From positions 1 to 40,620 of the forward strand of contig JAKPDL010000200.1 in NCBI GenBank assembly GCA_029552825.1: DNA of 40,620 nucleotides. The letters are read 5' to 3'. The notes below the pieces were generated by a model. It was not told where the DNA came from, made no database searches, and was given only the letters and a program-made list of their open reading frames with translations. How positions within the stretch are numbered: the stretch's first letter is position 1; each line of letters opens with the position of its first letter. The position numbers and the translations under genes are program-made. Positions 9,414 to 18,711 of this stretch are shown here, one piece after another. This DNA comes from Bacteroidota bacterium. Its GTDB lineage: Bacteria; Bacteroidota; Bacteroidia; Bacteroidales; VadinHA17.

Positions 9414-10973
9414 TTATTTTTTTGATTTTGCGGATGATGTTTTCTTTTTTGAGGCTTTTCCGGCAGTTTTTCTGGAGGTAGCCTTCTTTCCTTTCGATTC
9501 TGACTTTTTCAGTTTTGTCTTTTTGACTACCTCGGCAGCCAGCTCAACCAGACTCTTTTCTCCTGTCTTGCTTTTCTTCTGTTTTGTTTTTACTTTCTTT
9601 TCGGCCTTCTCCTTTGTCTCCTTTTTTGAGCTGGCTTTTGTTTTTTTACCTGATAACTTTTCAAGTTTCTTCTTAAGAGTCTCAATTTCTTTTGCCTGCT
9701 TTGCTATTATTTCATCTTGTGCCCGAAGTTGAGAATCGTATTTAAGTATTTCAATTTCGTGTTCTGTAGCTGGGCACATTCTGTTAATTCTTATCTCAAA
9801 ATCGCTGAGTATATTCATATAATTCATAAACGCCTCATAAGGACTCTCGTAAGGATTAAAGTAGGCATGGACTATACCATCGGAAAAGAATTTTGTACAC
9901 ATATAATAAAAATGATCGCTTGCCTGAAGGTATGTCCAGTCTTTCTTTATCTGTTCATATTCGCACTTATTGACCCTGTCAGTGAGTTCATACAATTTCT
10001 CAAATGCAGCATTCTGGAGTTCATTACCCAGCCATGCAGTAAGGTCTCTTTCCTCATCTGCCCATGATATAGGAGTCGGAATATTTATAGCAGCAACGGG
10101 CTGAAGGTTATTCGCCACTTCTGATGGAGTCATGAATTTAAAAGGTGTTCTTTTCATTATTGCTGCCGGCAGATGGTATAAAAAATCGAAAATACCAGAT
10201 TCCTTAGGGTTATGTTCACCAAAAGTTTCGTAATCAATAAAAATATTTATAATCTCACTTTTCGGAGCCAGCTTGTTAATCCATGAAGCGTATTTATCTG
10301 CTGTAAGAGGCCACTCGTTCCATGTGCGGTTCGAAAATCTGAATGCAATGTCATCGCTCAGGACAAAATTTCTCAGCAGAACTTTAAGCCGGGGGTTGAT
10401 TGTGTTACAATACAGATAATTCGGGCTTTTCCAACCCAGAACATGTTTTGCACCCTCGGTAAGGACAGCTTTAAATCCCATATCTGCAACCCACGAACCT
10501 ATCTGATCGGAATAAATCATTTCGGTATTTCTGAATACCTGAGGTTCAATTCCGAAATACTCTTTTATTAACTGCCTGTGATTGTTCACCTGGCGTTCAA
10601 ATTCAGCCCTGTTGCTCAGTGATGCCAGTGAATGAGCTTCAGTCTCAGCCAGGAACTCAACACAGCCAGTTTCGGCAAGTCTTTTGAAAGAATCAATAAC
10701 TTCAGGAGCATAAAGTCTGAACTGATCGAGAGCTATACCGGTAATTGAAAACGAGACTTTAAATTTATTCTTGTTTTTTGAAATCAGATCAAGTATGATA
10801 TTGTTTGCCGGAAGGTAACATCTTTCAGCCACCTTTCGCATTATAGACTCATTGGTATAATCATCATAGTAATAGTGGTCAATCCCGAGGTCAAAAAACC
10901 GGTAACGTTTAAGTCTGAAAGGCTGGTGCACCTCAAAGAAGAAGCATATTGCCTTTTTTGCTGCTGCACTCAT
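9414..10973 (-). CDS. GH57-family alpha-glucan enzyme (alpha-amylase-like) with a Lys-rich tail
   Basis: The 519-residue protein has the GH57 conserved regions: HQP (H16), EFLAETEAHSL (about 106-116), FRNTEMIYSD with the probable nucleophile E151, and FIDYETFGEHN with the probable acid/base D248. It probably cuts or transfers alpha-1,4-glucans in the cytosol; no signal peptide is seen. Residues about 412-441 form a heptad-like coiled coil (DEIIAKQAKEIETLKKKLEK). The last 77 residues (443-519) hold 31 lysines with Ala, Ser and Thr, resembling histone-H1-like tails. Such a tail is not part of the GH57 catalytic unit. It sits in the glycogen operon 5 bp after the GT4 gene. Whether it acts as amylase, 4-alpha-glucanotransferase or branching enzyme cannot be decided from sequence alone. 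Confidence 0.9.
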   Translation of the reverse strand: MSAAAKKAICFFFEVHQPFRLKRYRFFDLGIDHYYYDDYTNESIMRKVAERCYLPANNIILDLISKNKNKFKVSFSITGIALDQFRLYAPEVIDSFKRLAETGCVEFLAETEAHSLASLSNRAEFERQVNNHRQLIKEYFGIEPQVFRNTEMIYSDQIGSWVADMGFKAVLTEGAKHVLGWKSPNYLYCNTINPRLKVLLRNFVLSDDIAFRFSNRTWNEWPLTADKYASWINKLAPKSEIINIFIDYETFGEHNPKESGIFDFLYHLPAAIMKRTPFKFMTPSEVANNLQPVAAINIPTPISWADEERDLTAWLGNELQNAAFEKLYELTDRVNKCEYEQIKKDWTYLQASDHFYYMCTKFFSDGIVHAYFNPYESPYEAFMNYMNILSDFEIRINRMCPATEHEIEILKYDSQLRAQDEIIAKQAKEIETLKKKLEKLSGKKTKASSKKETKEKAEKKVKTKQKKSKTGEKSLVELAAEVVKKTKLKKSESKGKKATSRKTAGKASKKKTSSAKSKK

Positions 10974-10978
10974 ATCTG

Positions 10979-12280
10979 TTATTGTTTATGTTTCGAAATC
11001 ACCTCTTCATAAATCTGGCGGACATGACGGGCTGAATTTTCCCATCTTATCCTTATTACTTCATCCCTGCCATTTTTGATAAATTCTCCTGACAGGGCAG
11101 GATATGTAAGGATGCCATAAATTGCATCGGCCATCGCATCGATATCCCAGAAATCGACCTTAACGGCATGTTTTAGAATCTCTGCCACTCCCGACTGTTT
11201 ACTTATTATTACTGGCACATTCGACATCATTGCCTCGAGGGGAGAAATTCCAAAAGGCTCCGAGACAGATGGCATTATATACACATCGCTCATTGCCAGC
11301 ATGGTAAAGACATCCTTTCCTCTCAGAAACCCCGTAAAATGGAGCCTATCAGTAATCTTCAACGATGCTGCTCTTCTTATCATCCTTTCCATCAGGTCGC
11401 CCGAACCAGCCATTACAAATCTTACATTCTTCATCTTTTTCAGAACCTTATTTGCTACTTCAATAAAATATTCTGGTCCCTTCTGCAGTGTTATCCTGCC
11501 CAGGAAAGTCACGACCTTTTCATCGAACCCTTTTCTTACATGTAGATGCTCTGCAACGTCAACAGGTTCTACAGCATTGTAGACTGTTTCAACTTTTTCT
11601 GGATTGATATTGTACTTGGATATTACTATATCCCTGGTACGGTTGCTCACAGTAATAATCTTTGCTGCTGCATCCATTCCGCGCTTCTCGATGTTATAAA
11701 CATCGGGATTGACGTTTCCCCCGCTTCTGTCGAACTCAGTTGCATGAACATGAATCACAAGAGGTTTACCCGATACTTCCATTGCAGAAATACCTGCCGG
11801 ATAAGCCAGCCAGTCGTGAGCATGTATAATATCGAATTCTAGTTCAGAGGCAAGAACAGCAGCAACTATTGAGTATTTGTAAATTTCATCAAGCAGGTTT
11901 CCATTATACCTTCCGGTAAAATCAATTTTGCCTTCCTGGTTTGTATGTACGAGGATACTCTTCTGCAATTCCTCCCTCTTCTTTGTAAGTTTCCAGAACT
12001 CTTCAGGGTCGGTATAAGGGATTATTTCTGACTGCACCTCGTATGTTGTTATTTCTCGCTTTAAACCGTGGTAATATACCCGGCGGTAGGCCACAGGTAT
12101 ATTGTTAGCTCCTATGAGCCTGACGGCCGACTGGTCCTCATCACCCCATGCTTTTGGAACAACAAATATTACCTCCGTATCTTTCAGGGAGACAATGCCT
12201 TTAGTAAGGCCATAGCTTGCCGTACCAAGGCCACCGGAGATATGGGGCGGAAATTCCCAGCCAAACATTAAAACACGCAT
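10979..12280 (-). CDS. GT4-family glycosyltransferase, glycogen-synthase-like
   Basis: A GT-B glycosyltransferase of 433 residues. The N-terminal domain begins MRVLMFGWEFPPHISGGLGT, with the Gly-rich loop that contacts the donor phosphate. The C-terminal domain has KVVTFLGRITLQKGPEYFIE and the donor-site E-x7-E motif SVSEPFGISPLEAMMSNVPV. It lies between the debranching enzyme and the GH57 gene with gaps of 11 and 5 bp, so it is co-transcribed with glycogen genes and probably transfers glucose in alpha-glucan or maltodextrin metabolism. The donor nucleotide (ADP- or UDP-glucose) is not evident. It acts in the cytosol; no membrane segment is seen. Confidence 0.9.
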   Translation of the reverse strand: MRVLMFGWEFPPHISGGLGTASYGLTKGIVSLKDTEVIFVVPKAWGDEDQSAVRLIGANNIPVAYRRVYYHGLKREITTYEVQSEIIPYTDPEEFWKLTKKREELQKSILVHTNQEGKIDFTGRYNGNLLDEIYKYSIVAAVLASELEFDIIHAHDWLAYPAGISAMEVSGKPLVIHVHATEFDRSGGNVNPDVYNIEKRGMDAAAKIITVSNRTRDIVISKYNINPEKVETVYNAVEPVDVAEHLHVRKGFDEKVVTFLGRITLQKGPEYFIEVANKVLKKMKNVRFVMAGSGDLMERMIRRAASLKITDRLHFTGFLRGKDVFTMLAMSDVYIMPSVSEPFGISPLEAMMSNVPVIISKQSGVAEILKHAVKVDFWDIDAMADAIYGILTYPALSGEFIKNGRDEVIRIRWENSARHVRQIYEEVISKHKQ

Positions 12281-12291
12281 AACAACACCTT

Positions 12292-14241
12292 TTATTCGTC
12301 AGGATATTTAGTTTCAAGAATATTAATAATTCTCAAAATTTCACCAACGCTCCATGCCTGTGAAATTGCACCCCTTGCAGTATGCGGAGGGTCTCCGTCA
12401 TAAATCTCAGAAATGGTACTCACACCATGCTCATTCATCACCTCTTCAAATCCATAAACAAGATTTTTAACCTTTTGCACGCCCTGTCGATTATAAACTT
12501 TCAGCCATCCTTCGCAAAAAGGTCCTAAAAGCCAGGGCCATGCCGTACCCTGATGGTAAGCCATATCACGCTGTTCCTGGTTCCCTGTGTAAACACCCTT
12601 GTAATACTGGTTACGGGGCGAAAGGGTTCTCAGGCCGCGGGGAGTAACAAGTTGTTTGTCTACAACATCCAGAACCTTCTTCATTTGCTCAGTGGACAGC
12701 ATCGAGTACGGGAGCGAAACAGCAATGACCATATTGGGCCTGATAAACATATTTGCACCTTCTTCGTCGTTGACATAGTCGGCCAGGTATCCAGCCTCCT
12801 CATTCCAGAAAATTTCAATAAACGACTTTCTTATAAGCTCCGGAAGGTGGCGGTATTTCTCAATAAACTCATTATCATTGTTTTTTTCTGCCATCTCAAG
12901 AGCAAAACATATTGCATTATACCACAGGGCATTAATTTCAACATCATATCCCTTTCTCTGAGTTACCGGCTCACCATTAACAACGGCATCCATCCAGGTA
13001 ATAGCTTTCCCGGGAGCATCCCAGTAAATGAGCCCGTTTTCACGCATGTGAATATTGAAATCAGTACCGTTAATATAGGAGCTTATAATTGATTTCGCTG
13101 TTTCACCGTATTTGCTCCATACATTTTTACCGCCCTGTTTCACATAATTCTGAAGAGCCCAGAAGAACCACAAGGGTGCATCAACTGAATTATAAGCTGC
13201 ACAATCATCGCCGCACGTATTGGGGAAAAGACCATTTTTCAACCTTTTTATCATTGTATCAAATACATCTTCATATAACTCAAGTTTGTGCTTTGCAAGT
13301 GCAAGCCCCGGCAATGATATAAAGGTATCACGCCCCCATGCTCCAAACCATGGATATCCAGCAATGATCAGTGTCATCCCTTTTCTTCTTTCAATAAACT
13401 GTTGTGCAGCATTCTGCAAACAATTTTTGAAACTGCTTCTCGGTATCTTAGCTTTTACTGTTTTTGTAAACTTTATTTTAAAACCTGCAGGTTTTTCTTC
13501 AGAGGTAGTTGCTGAAAAGACTATGCTGTCACCTTCTTTTGCTTCAACTTCAAAAAATCCCGGTGTAAAAAGATCCTCGGAATATTCATAACCTCTTTTC
13601 TGTTCCTCTATGTATTCGACTCCATAATACCAGTCGGGTACAGGTATAAACTCCGCTTTTTCCGAAAGCTGCATATGAAGCCATGGGAAGCCTTCGTAAA
13701 GCCTTATTTTTATTCCATTCTTTATATATTCAACTTTTGTATTTGCAATCATGTTGGCATGCGTAAGATCGTGGATGCTTCTGAAGGCCAGAAAAGGACG
13801 TATCTGCAGTTTCATCGGCTCTGAAGCCTCAACAATAGTGTATCTTACAAGAAACTGCTCCTCGTAATGAACCAACAATTTCTCCTCCTTTAGTTTTACC
13901 CCTCCCACCCTGTATGTTGTTGCCGGGATAACTTCTGTGTCAAAATCCTCAAGATATTTATGCCCCTTGGGGTTATAATAATCACCTTTATATTTTCTGA
14001 TTCCAATATTGAATGAGGCATCGTTATTAACTACAATAACATCGAGAGATGAAAGCAGAACATGCCTTTCCCCACCAAATGTGTCAACAGGACAGACAAG
14101 CAACCCGTGATACTTACGTGTATTGCAGTTAACAATCGTTGTGGACGAATAACTTCCAGCCCTGTTTGTCCTCAAAATCTCACGGCTTAGAGAATATTCA
14201 AGATTAACCAGTTTTGCTTTGTCGAACTTAATATATCCCAT
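12292..14241 (-). CDS. glycogen debranching enzyme (amylo-alpha-1,6-glucosidase, GH133)
   Basis: At 649 residues this matches the archaeal/bacterial GDE family. An N-terminal domain starts with LSREILRTNRAGSYSSTTIVNCNTRKYHGLL, followed by an (alpha/alpha)6 barrel containing WFGAWGRDTFISLPGL, NGLFPNTCGDDCAAYNSVDA, and the C-terminal ISEIYDGDPPHTARGAISQAWSVGE. The enzyme removes alpha-1,6 branch stubs so that phosphorylase can continue. It is the first gene of the four-gene minus-strand glycogen operon; the 190-bp region upstream is shared with the divergent thioredoxin-lipoprotein gene. No clean TAnnTTTG box is seen for this direction, only near matches. Confidence 0.94.
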   Translation of the reverse strand: MGYIKFDKAKLVNLEYSLSREILRTNRAGSYSSTTIVNCNTRKYHGLLVCPVDTFGGERHVLLSSLDVIVVNNDASFNIGIRKYKGDYYNPKGHKYLEDFDTEVIPATTYRVGGVKLKEEKLLVHYEEQFLVRYTIVEASEPMKLQIRPFLAFRSIHDLTHANMIANTKVEYIKNGIKIRLYEGFPWLHMQLSEKAEFIPVPDWYYGVEYIEEQKRGYEYSEDLFTPGFFEVEAKEGDSIVFSATTSEEKPAGFKIKFTKTVKAKIPRSSFKNCLQNAAQQFIERRKGMTLIIAGYPWFGAWGRDTFISLPGLALAKHKLELYEDVFDTMIKRLKNGLFPNTCGDDCAAYNSVDAPLWFFWALQNYVKQGGKNVWSKYGETAKSIISSYINGTDFNIHMRENGLIYWDAPGKAITWMDAVVNGEPVTQRKGYDVEINALWYNAICFALEMAEKNNDNEFIEKYRHLPELIRKSFIEIFWNEEAGYLADYVNDEEGANMFIRPNMVIAVSLPYSMLSTEQMKKVLDVVDKQLVTPRGLRTLSPRNQYYKGVYTGNQEQRDMAYHQGTAWPWLLGPFCEGWLKVYNRQGVQKVKNLVYGFEEVMNEHGVSTISEIYDGDPPHTARGAISQAWSVGEILRIINILETKYPDE

Positions 14242-14362
14242 AAAATTTAAATATACTTTTAACTCTTTTAAGATAATTCTTTTTATTTTAACTCCAAAAT
14301 CACCGGTGGCAAATTATCATAAACCTGTGAAAAATAATGCATTTATTAATTTTATCAAATAC

Positions 14363-14393
14363 TTTCAGGCAATAAAAAGAAAGAATATCTTTG
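14363..14393 (+). promoter_or_regulatory. Bacteroidetes promoter of the TlpA-lpxH operon
   Basis: TTTC at 14363-14366 (one mismatch to TTTG), a 19-bp spacer and a perfect TATCTTTG at 14386-14393 match the -33/-7 consensus. The start codon is 39 bp further on. Confidence 0.65.
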
Positions 14394-14431
14394 CAAACAA
14401 TTAAATTTTCAAAAGTAATACAAATATCAAC

Positions 14432-15583
14432 ATGAGAAAGTATATTCCTTTAATACTGGTTGTTTTATTTTCAGGTTGCAGCAATAACAGTGTAACAATT
14501 TCAGGAAAACTCGAGAATGCTCCTGAGGGTGAGTATCTTTACCTTGCCGAAATAAAAGAAACTGCAGTTGAGAACGTGGATTCTGTGAAACTCGAAAAAA
14601 ACGGAAATTTTTCCTTTAAAAGAGAGATAGATATACCGGCCTTTTATCTTTTAAAACAGTCTAATGGAAATTTCTTTACTCTACTGGCTGGGCCCGGTGA
14701 AAAAATTGAGGTAAAAGCTGTCTATAACAGGTTAAACGAACCTGTTTCCGTAAAGGGTTCCGAAGGGACAGACAAGCTTCTCGAATATAACAAGGTTCTT
14801 AAAAGTACAACTGAAAAGTTGCGGAATCTTTCAGAAATATATAGAGAAAATGCAAGTAGTCCTGACCTGCCAAAAGTTGTTGAGACTATCGACAGCACTG
14901 CCAGGGTTTACCTGTCGGAGATAAACAGTTATACCAAAAAGTTTATTGATGACAACACGGGATCTCTTGTTACGCTTATTGCTCTTTACCAGCAGGTCGC
15001 TCCAAGGGCCTATGTACTTGACCCTGTTAAAGATATAAACTATTTCATTAAGGTTGATTCCGTTCTTTACAGGCGTTATCCCGCTTCCGGACCGGTAAGG
15101 GCGCTTCACGAGCAGGTAGCAGCCCTCGTTGAGGGTGTAACATCTTCAGGTGGAACATTGCTGACACCTGGTAACGAAGCCCCTGATTTTACTCTTCCCT
15201 CGCCCGACGGGCAAATGATATCTCTTTCATCAACAAGGGGTAAAGTTGTACTACTCGACTTCTGGGCTGCATGGTGCGGACCATGCCGGTTAGAAAATCC
15301 AAATCTTGTCAGAGCATATGAAAAATACCACAACAAGGGCTTTGAAATATTTCAGGTCTCTCTCGATCGTACCCGTGAAGCATGGCTCAAGGGAATAGAG
15401 GAAGACAAACTCGGAAAATGGATACATGTAAGTGACCTGAAATACTGGGAATCATCAGTGGTATCACTATATCACATTGAACAAATCCCCAATAACTATC
15501 TGCTCGACAGGGACGGGAAAATAATAGCCGTTAACCTCAGGGGTGAAGACCTTCAGTCGAAACTTGCTGAAATATTTCAGTGA
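14432..15583 (+). CDS. TlpA-like thioredoxin lipoprotein with N-terminal DUF4369 domain
   Basis: This envelope thiol-disulfide oxidoreductase has a lipoprotein signal MRKYIPLILVVLFSGC (lipid Cys C16). A DUF4369-like beta domain (VTISGKLENAPEGEYLYLAE...) occupies roughly residues 20-115, and a TlpA/AhpC-type thioredoxin domain runs from about 245. The active site is WCGPC (C282, C285) within LLDFWAAWCGPCRLENP, so it is redox competent. Proteins of this architecture are abundant in Bacteroidetes and are thought to reduce or isomerise exported proteins. It is first in a three-gene + strand run with a paralogue and lpxH, 34 bp before the paralogue, and has its own promoter. Confidence 0.92.
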   Translation: MRKYIPLILVVLFSGCSNNSVTISGKLENAPEGEYLYLAEIKETAVENVDSVKLEKNGNFSFKREIDIPAFYLLKQSNGNFFTLLAGPGEKIEVKAVYNRLNEPVSVKGSEGTDKLLEYNKVLKSTTEKLRNLSEIYRENASSPDLPKVVETIDSTARVYLSEINSYTKKFIDDNTGSLVTLIALYQQVAPRAYVLDPVKDINYFIKVDSVLYRRYPASGPVRALHEQVAALVEGVTSSGGTLLTPGNEAPDFTLPSPDGQMISLSSTRGKVVLLDFWAAWCGPCRLENPNLVRAYEKYHNKGFEIFQVSLDRTREAWLKGIEEDKLGKWIHVSDLKYWESSVVSLYHIEQIPNNYLLDRDGKIIAVNLRGEDLQSKLAEIFQ

Positions 15584-15617
15584 TAAATAATTTTAAAATC
15601 AGAATCAGACGCTATCA

Positions 15618-16814
15618 ATGAAAAAGCAAGGAAAAACCTCAGGCATCATAAAATACAAACACCTTTACATGGTATTCTTCCTGCTTTTAGCAGCTTTTTC
15701 ATGCAAAGAAAGCCAGAAAATAATTATAGAAGGTAAGCTCGAAAAACCCGAAAAAGGATATATTTTCATCAACAGAATAGATATCAACACTCCCGTTCCG
15801 GTTGATTCAGTAAAAATAAAGAGAAACGGTTCTTTCAGGTTAAGAATAAATGCAACACTGCCTGAGTTTTACCAGGTCGGCAAAACAGGCAAAGGGTTTA
15901 TAACTATACTTGCAGAGCCCGGGGAAAAAATCAGCATCAATTTCCGCTCAGAGTTTCTCTCGCGGGATTATACAGTTAAAGGTTCACCGGGAACACAGAA
16001 GCTGATGGTGCTCGATTCAGCACTGGCAGTAACACAAAGAAAAATCGATTCCCTGAATGCAGAATATAACAAAGCTTACGGCAAACCCGGTTTTGAGTCG
16101 ATAGAAAAAGAGATCAACGATGCATATTTAAAGCTTCTGAAGGATCAGAGAATGTTCAACATCTCCTTCATTCTTAAAAACCTGAATTCATTTGCCTCTA
16201 TAAAAGCCCTTTATCAGCGTTTTGACGACCAGACATATGTACTTTACGATCCACGCGATATTCAGTTTCTGAAAATTGTATCCGATACTCTCAACTATCA
16301 TTATCCTAAATCGAAGCAGGCAAGGGCTCTGAAAGCCAATTTCGAGCAGGAAAAAGAAAAACTGATGATGAGTCAGATAGAAGAGCTTGCAAAAAAAGCT
16401 CCCGAAAGGAAACTTGACCCCGAGTTAAAAGACATTAACGGGAAAAGAGTAGCTCTGTCATCACTCAGGGGTAAATATGTTCTGCTTGCCTTCTGGTCGG
16501 CTGCATCATCCGATTGCATTGCTGAAAACCTTGAGCTTAAAACCCTTTATAACAAGTATAAAAGTAAAGGATTTGAGATTTACCAGATTAACCTGGATCT
16601 GAACGAGGATACATGGAAAAAAGCCGTACAATTTGATGAACTTCCCTGGATAAGTGTAAGGGAAGACGACCCGACAAATCCGGTGAATGCAATGATATAC
16701 AATGTAAGGATTTTACCTGCAAACTATCTCTACAGCCCGGATGGCGAGATAATTGCATCAAATCTTCATGGCAAGCAACTCCAACTAAAACTCCAGCAGA
16801 TTTTTGGATATTAA
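15618..16814 (+). CDS. paralogous DUF4369-thioredoxin lipoprotein with degenerate active site
   Basis: The 398-residue protein aligns along its length with the preceding gene: lipobox LLLAAFSC (C29), DUF4369-like domain (IIIEGKLEKPEKGYIFINRI), matching helices (SFASIKALYQRFDDQTYVLYDP against SLVTLIALYQQVAPRAYVLDP), then the thioredoxin fold. The active site WCGPC has become ASSDC (residues 296-300): only C300 remains and the reactive N-terminal Cys is Ser297. It therefore cannot run a normal dithiol cycle; it may bind substrates, act as a chaperone or assist its neighbour. Its last 11 bases overlap the longest possible frame of lpxH. The tandem arrangement indicates a local duplication followed by divergence. 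Confidence 0.9.
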   Translation: MKKQGKTSGIIKYKHLYMVFFLLLAAFSCKESQKIIIEGKLEKPEKGYIFINRIDINTPVPVDSVKIKRNGSFRLRINATLPEFYQVGKTGKGFITILAEPGEKISINFRSEFLSRDYTVKGSPGTQKLMVLDSALAVTQRKIDSLNAEYNKAYGKPGFESIEKEINDAYLKLLKDQRMFNISFILKNLNSFASIKALYQRFDDQTYVLYDPRDIQFLKIVSDTLNYHYPKSKQARALKANFEQEKEKLMMSQIEELAKKAPERKLDPELKDINGKRVALSSLRGKYVLLAFWSAASSDCIAENLELKTLYNKYKSKGFEIYQINLDLNEDTWKKAVQFDELPWISVREDDPTNPVNAMIYNVRILPANYLYSPDGEIIASNLHGKQLQLKLQQIFGY

Positions 16815-16824
16815 CTTCAATAAA

Positions 16825-17565
16825 GTGGCAGGGGAGAAAATATTCTTTGCATCGGACTTTCATCTCGGGCTAGGGGCCGGGACCGACACTGCCGGAAGGG
16901 AAAGAAAAGTGGTCGAATGGCTTGATGAAATTGCTCCATCGGCAAAGGAAATATATCTTCTGGGTGATGTGTTTGATTTCTGGTGGGAATACAGATATGT
17001 GGTTCCCCGCGGATTTACAAGGTTTCTGGGAACAATTTCATTTATTACTGATTCGGGTATACCCGTACATCTTTTTGCCGGGAATCACGATATGTGGATT
17101 GGAAAATATCTTGAGAACGAATGCGGTGTTATAACTCATCATGAGCCTCTCATTACAGAGTTTGACGGTAAAAAATTCTATCTTGCCCATGGGGAAGGGT
17201 TAGGGTCAGACCATAAAGCTTTCAAACTACTTTTACGTATTTTCCGCAACCGACCCCTTCAAAAGCTCTATTCCGCCCTGCACCCCCGCATAGGTATGGG
17301 CTTCGGTCACTGGTGGTCAAAAAACAGCAGGCTTGGCAAAGGTATTTCGCTGGAATTTATGGGAGAAGAAAAAGAAGATCTTATAAGGTATTCAAAAGAT
17401 TTACTGGAAAAAGAAAAGATAGACTACTTCATTTATGGTCACCGGCATCTTACTTTAAAACATGTTCTTGGCAACGGCTCAACGGTCATGATCCTGGGCG
17501 ACTGGATACAGCAGCCAAATTATGCTGAATGGGATGGTGTGACCCTGACTCTGAAATATTATTAA
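16825..17565 (+). CDS. lpxH: UDP-2,3-diacylglucosamine diphosphatase-like metallophosphoesterase
   Basis: LpxH cleaves UDP-2,3-diacylglucosamine to lipid X and UMP at the inner face of the cytoplasmic membrane, in lipid A synthesis. The metal-binding motifs are present in order: FFASDFHLG, LLGDVFDFWWE, FAGNHDMW, HGEGLGSDHKAF and GHRH. DFWWEY is characteristic of the LpxH branch among calcineurin-like phosphatases. The frame opens at a TTG (16804) overlapping the previous gene, but the GTG at 16825 gives MAGEKIFFASDFHLG, which starts where family members start; neither has an obvious ribosome site. It ends 3 bp from the convergent SiaB-like gene. The role in lipid A is family knowledge; no other lpx gene is in the window. 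Confidence 0.88.
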   Translation: MAGEKIFFASDFHLGLGAGTDTAGRERKVVEWLDEIAPSAKEIYLLGDVFDFWWEYRYVVPRGFTRFLGTISFITDSGIPVHLFAGNHDMWIGKYLENECGVITHHEPLITEFDGKKFYLAHGEGLGSDHKAFKLLLRIFRNRPLQKLYSALHPRIGMGFGHWWSKNSRLGKGISLEFMGEEKEDLIRYSKDLLEKEKIDYFIYGHRHLTLKHVLGNGSTVMILGDWIQQPNYAEWDGVTLTLKYY

Positions 17566-17568
17566 GAA

Positions 17569-18684
17569 TCAATTTTCAGAGACCCTCACCGATAGAGTGA
17601 AGTATGAATATATTTCATTTACCGGTTCAAAATAATAATCGAGTCTGCCATCTGATTTTCTGGCCATTTCAATTAACCCCAGATTACCTGTACTATCTGA
17701 AGAAACACGCTGGCTACGCAGTGACTCCTTCATAAGGTTCTTAAGTGCTTCCCTGTCGCAACTGTTAATTGCATCGAGTTTTTCTTTGAGCTGAATTATC
17801 TTTTCATTTTCAATCAGATTGCCTGTGGTAATCACATAATCTTTGTTATTCTCGAGTCTTATTAAAACTACTGGCATTCCGAATTTCTCAGCCATATTTG
17901 CAGGAGCACTGTGTTTGGCAATATTGTCGAGTGCTTCTACCAGTATACCGAAAACTTTTCTCCTGACTGAAGATTTTATACTTTTCTCCGTGAGCCCTGT
18001 TTCTGTAAAGGAAAGGACTTCTTTGCTTACATCAGTAGAAAAATGGCCAGACCATATCAGGTGAATGTTATTGAGTGACATGAGCTTTTCAATCTGCACC
18101 ACGGCTTCACTTTCAAACCTGGTCATTGGTATTCTGTCACTTAAGCCGGTGCCGCTTGAATCAACTGTCTTGCTCAAAATGAAATAGGAATAATTATCAT
18201 CAATTTTAATAAAGTCATAATCGAGCCTGTTACCTGTTTTTTTTGCCATTTCAATCAATCCGAGGCCGGCTCCTCCTTTGCTGCTGAATTCGGTAGTATT
18301 CAGCATCTCGCGGTACACCTTCCTTATCTCCGAAGCATTAAGGTTGTTAATTGCATCGAGCCTGGCTTTCAGGTTTGGAATCTGTGAATTTTCTATAACA
18401 TTGCCTGTTGTAACAGTGTAGCCTTCGTATGTTTTTGAGTATATAACCAGCGACATTTCGGCAAACTGGTCTTGTTTGCTGTGGCGTGAAACATTCTGCA
18501 GGCTCTCAAGCACAAACATAAAGAGTCTTTTTCTTCCCTGAAAGCCGAACTCAGAACTCTCCATTTCCTTTTCAAGAAGTGTGAGAAGGGAGGTGGTGTT
18601 TTCACTTGTCACCACTCCACGGTAAGCAAACATCAGACGACTTTCCGTCATCTTTTCCCTAATATGCCTGATAAGATTATTCAT
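17569..18684 (-). CDS. tandemly duplicated SiaB-family (HATPase-like) protein
   Basis: The 371 residues form two homologous halves, about 1-175 and 190-371, each resembling a complete SiaB-family protein (normally about 180-190 residues). Repeat 1 has an N-box-like E60-xxx-N64-xxx-H68 (FVLESLQNVSRHSK), TTGNVIENSQIPNLKARLDAI, and GGAGLGLIEMAKKTG. Repeat 2 has E250-xxx-N254-xxx-H258 (LVEALDNIAKHSA), TTGNLIENEKIIQLKEKLDAI, and TGNLGLIEMARKSDG. SiaB of Pseudomonas is a GHKL-type kinase that phosphorylates the STAS-like SiaC in a partner switch controlling cyclic-di-GMP. No SiaC, phosphatase or diguanylate cyclase lies in the window. It has its own promoter downstream of yifB. Kinase activity is inferred, not shown. 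Confidence 0.8.
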   Translation of the reverse strand: MNNLIRHIREKMTESRLMFAYRGVVTSENTTSLLTLLEKEMESSEFGFQGRKRLFMFVLESLQNVSRHSKQDQFAEMSLVIYSKTYEGYTVTTGNVIENSQIPNLKARLDAINNLNASEIRKVYREMLNTTEFSSKGGAGLGLIEMAKKTGNRLDYDFIKIDDNYSYFILSKTVDSSGTGLSDRIPMTRFESEAVVQIEKLMSLNNIHLIWSGHFSTDVSKEVLSFTETGLTEKSIKSSVRRKVFGILVEALDNIAKHSAPANMAEKFGMPVVLIRLENNKDYVITTGNLIENEKIIQLKEKLDAINSCDREALKNLMKESLRSQRVSSDSTGNLGLIEMARKSDGRLDYYFEPVNEIYSYFTLSVRVSEN

Positions 18685-18711
18685 CAGGTGTCAGCAGAAA
18701 ATTTTACAGAA

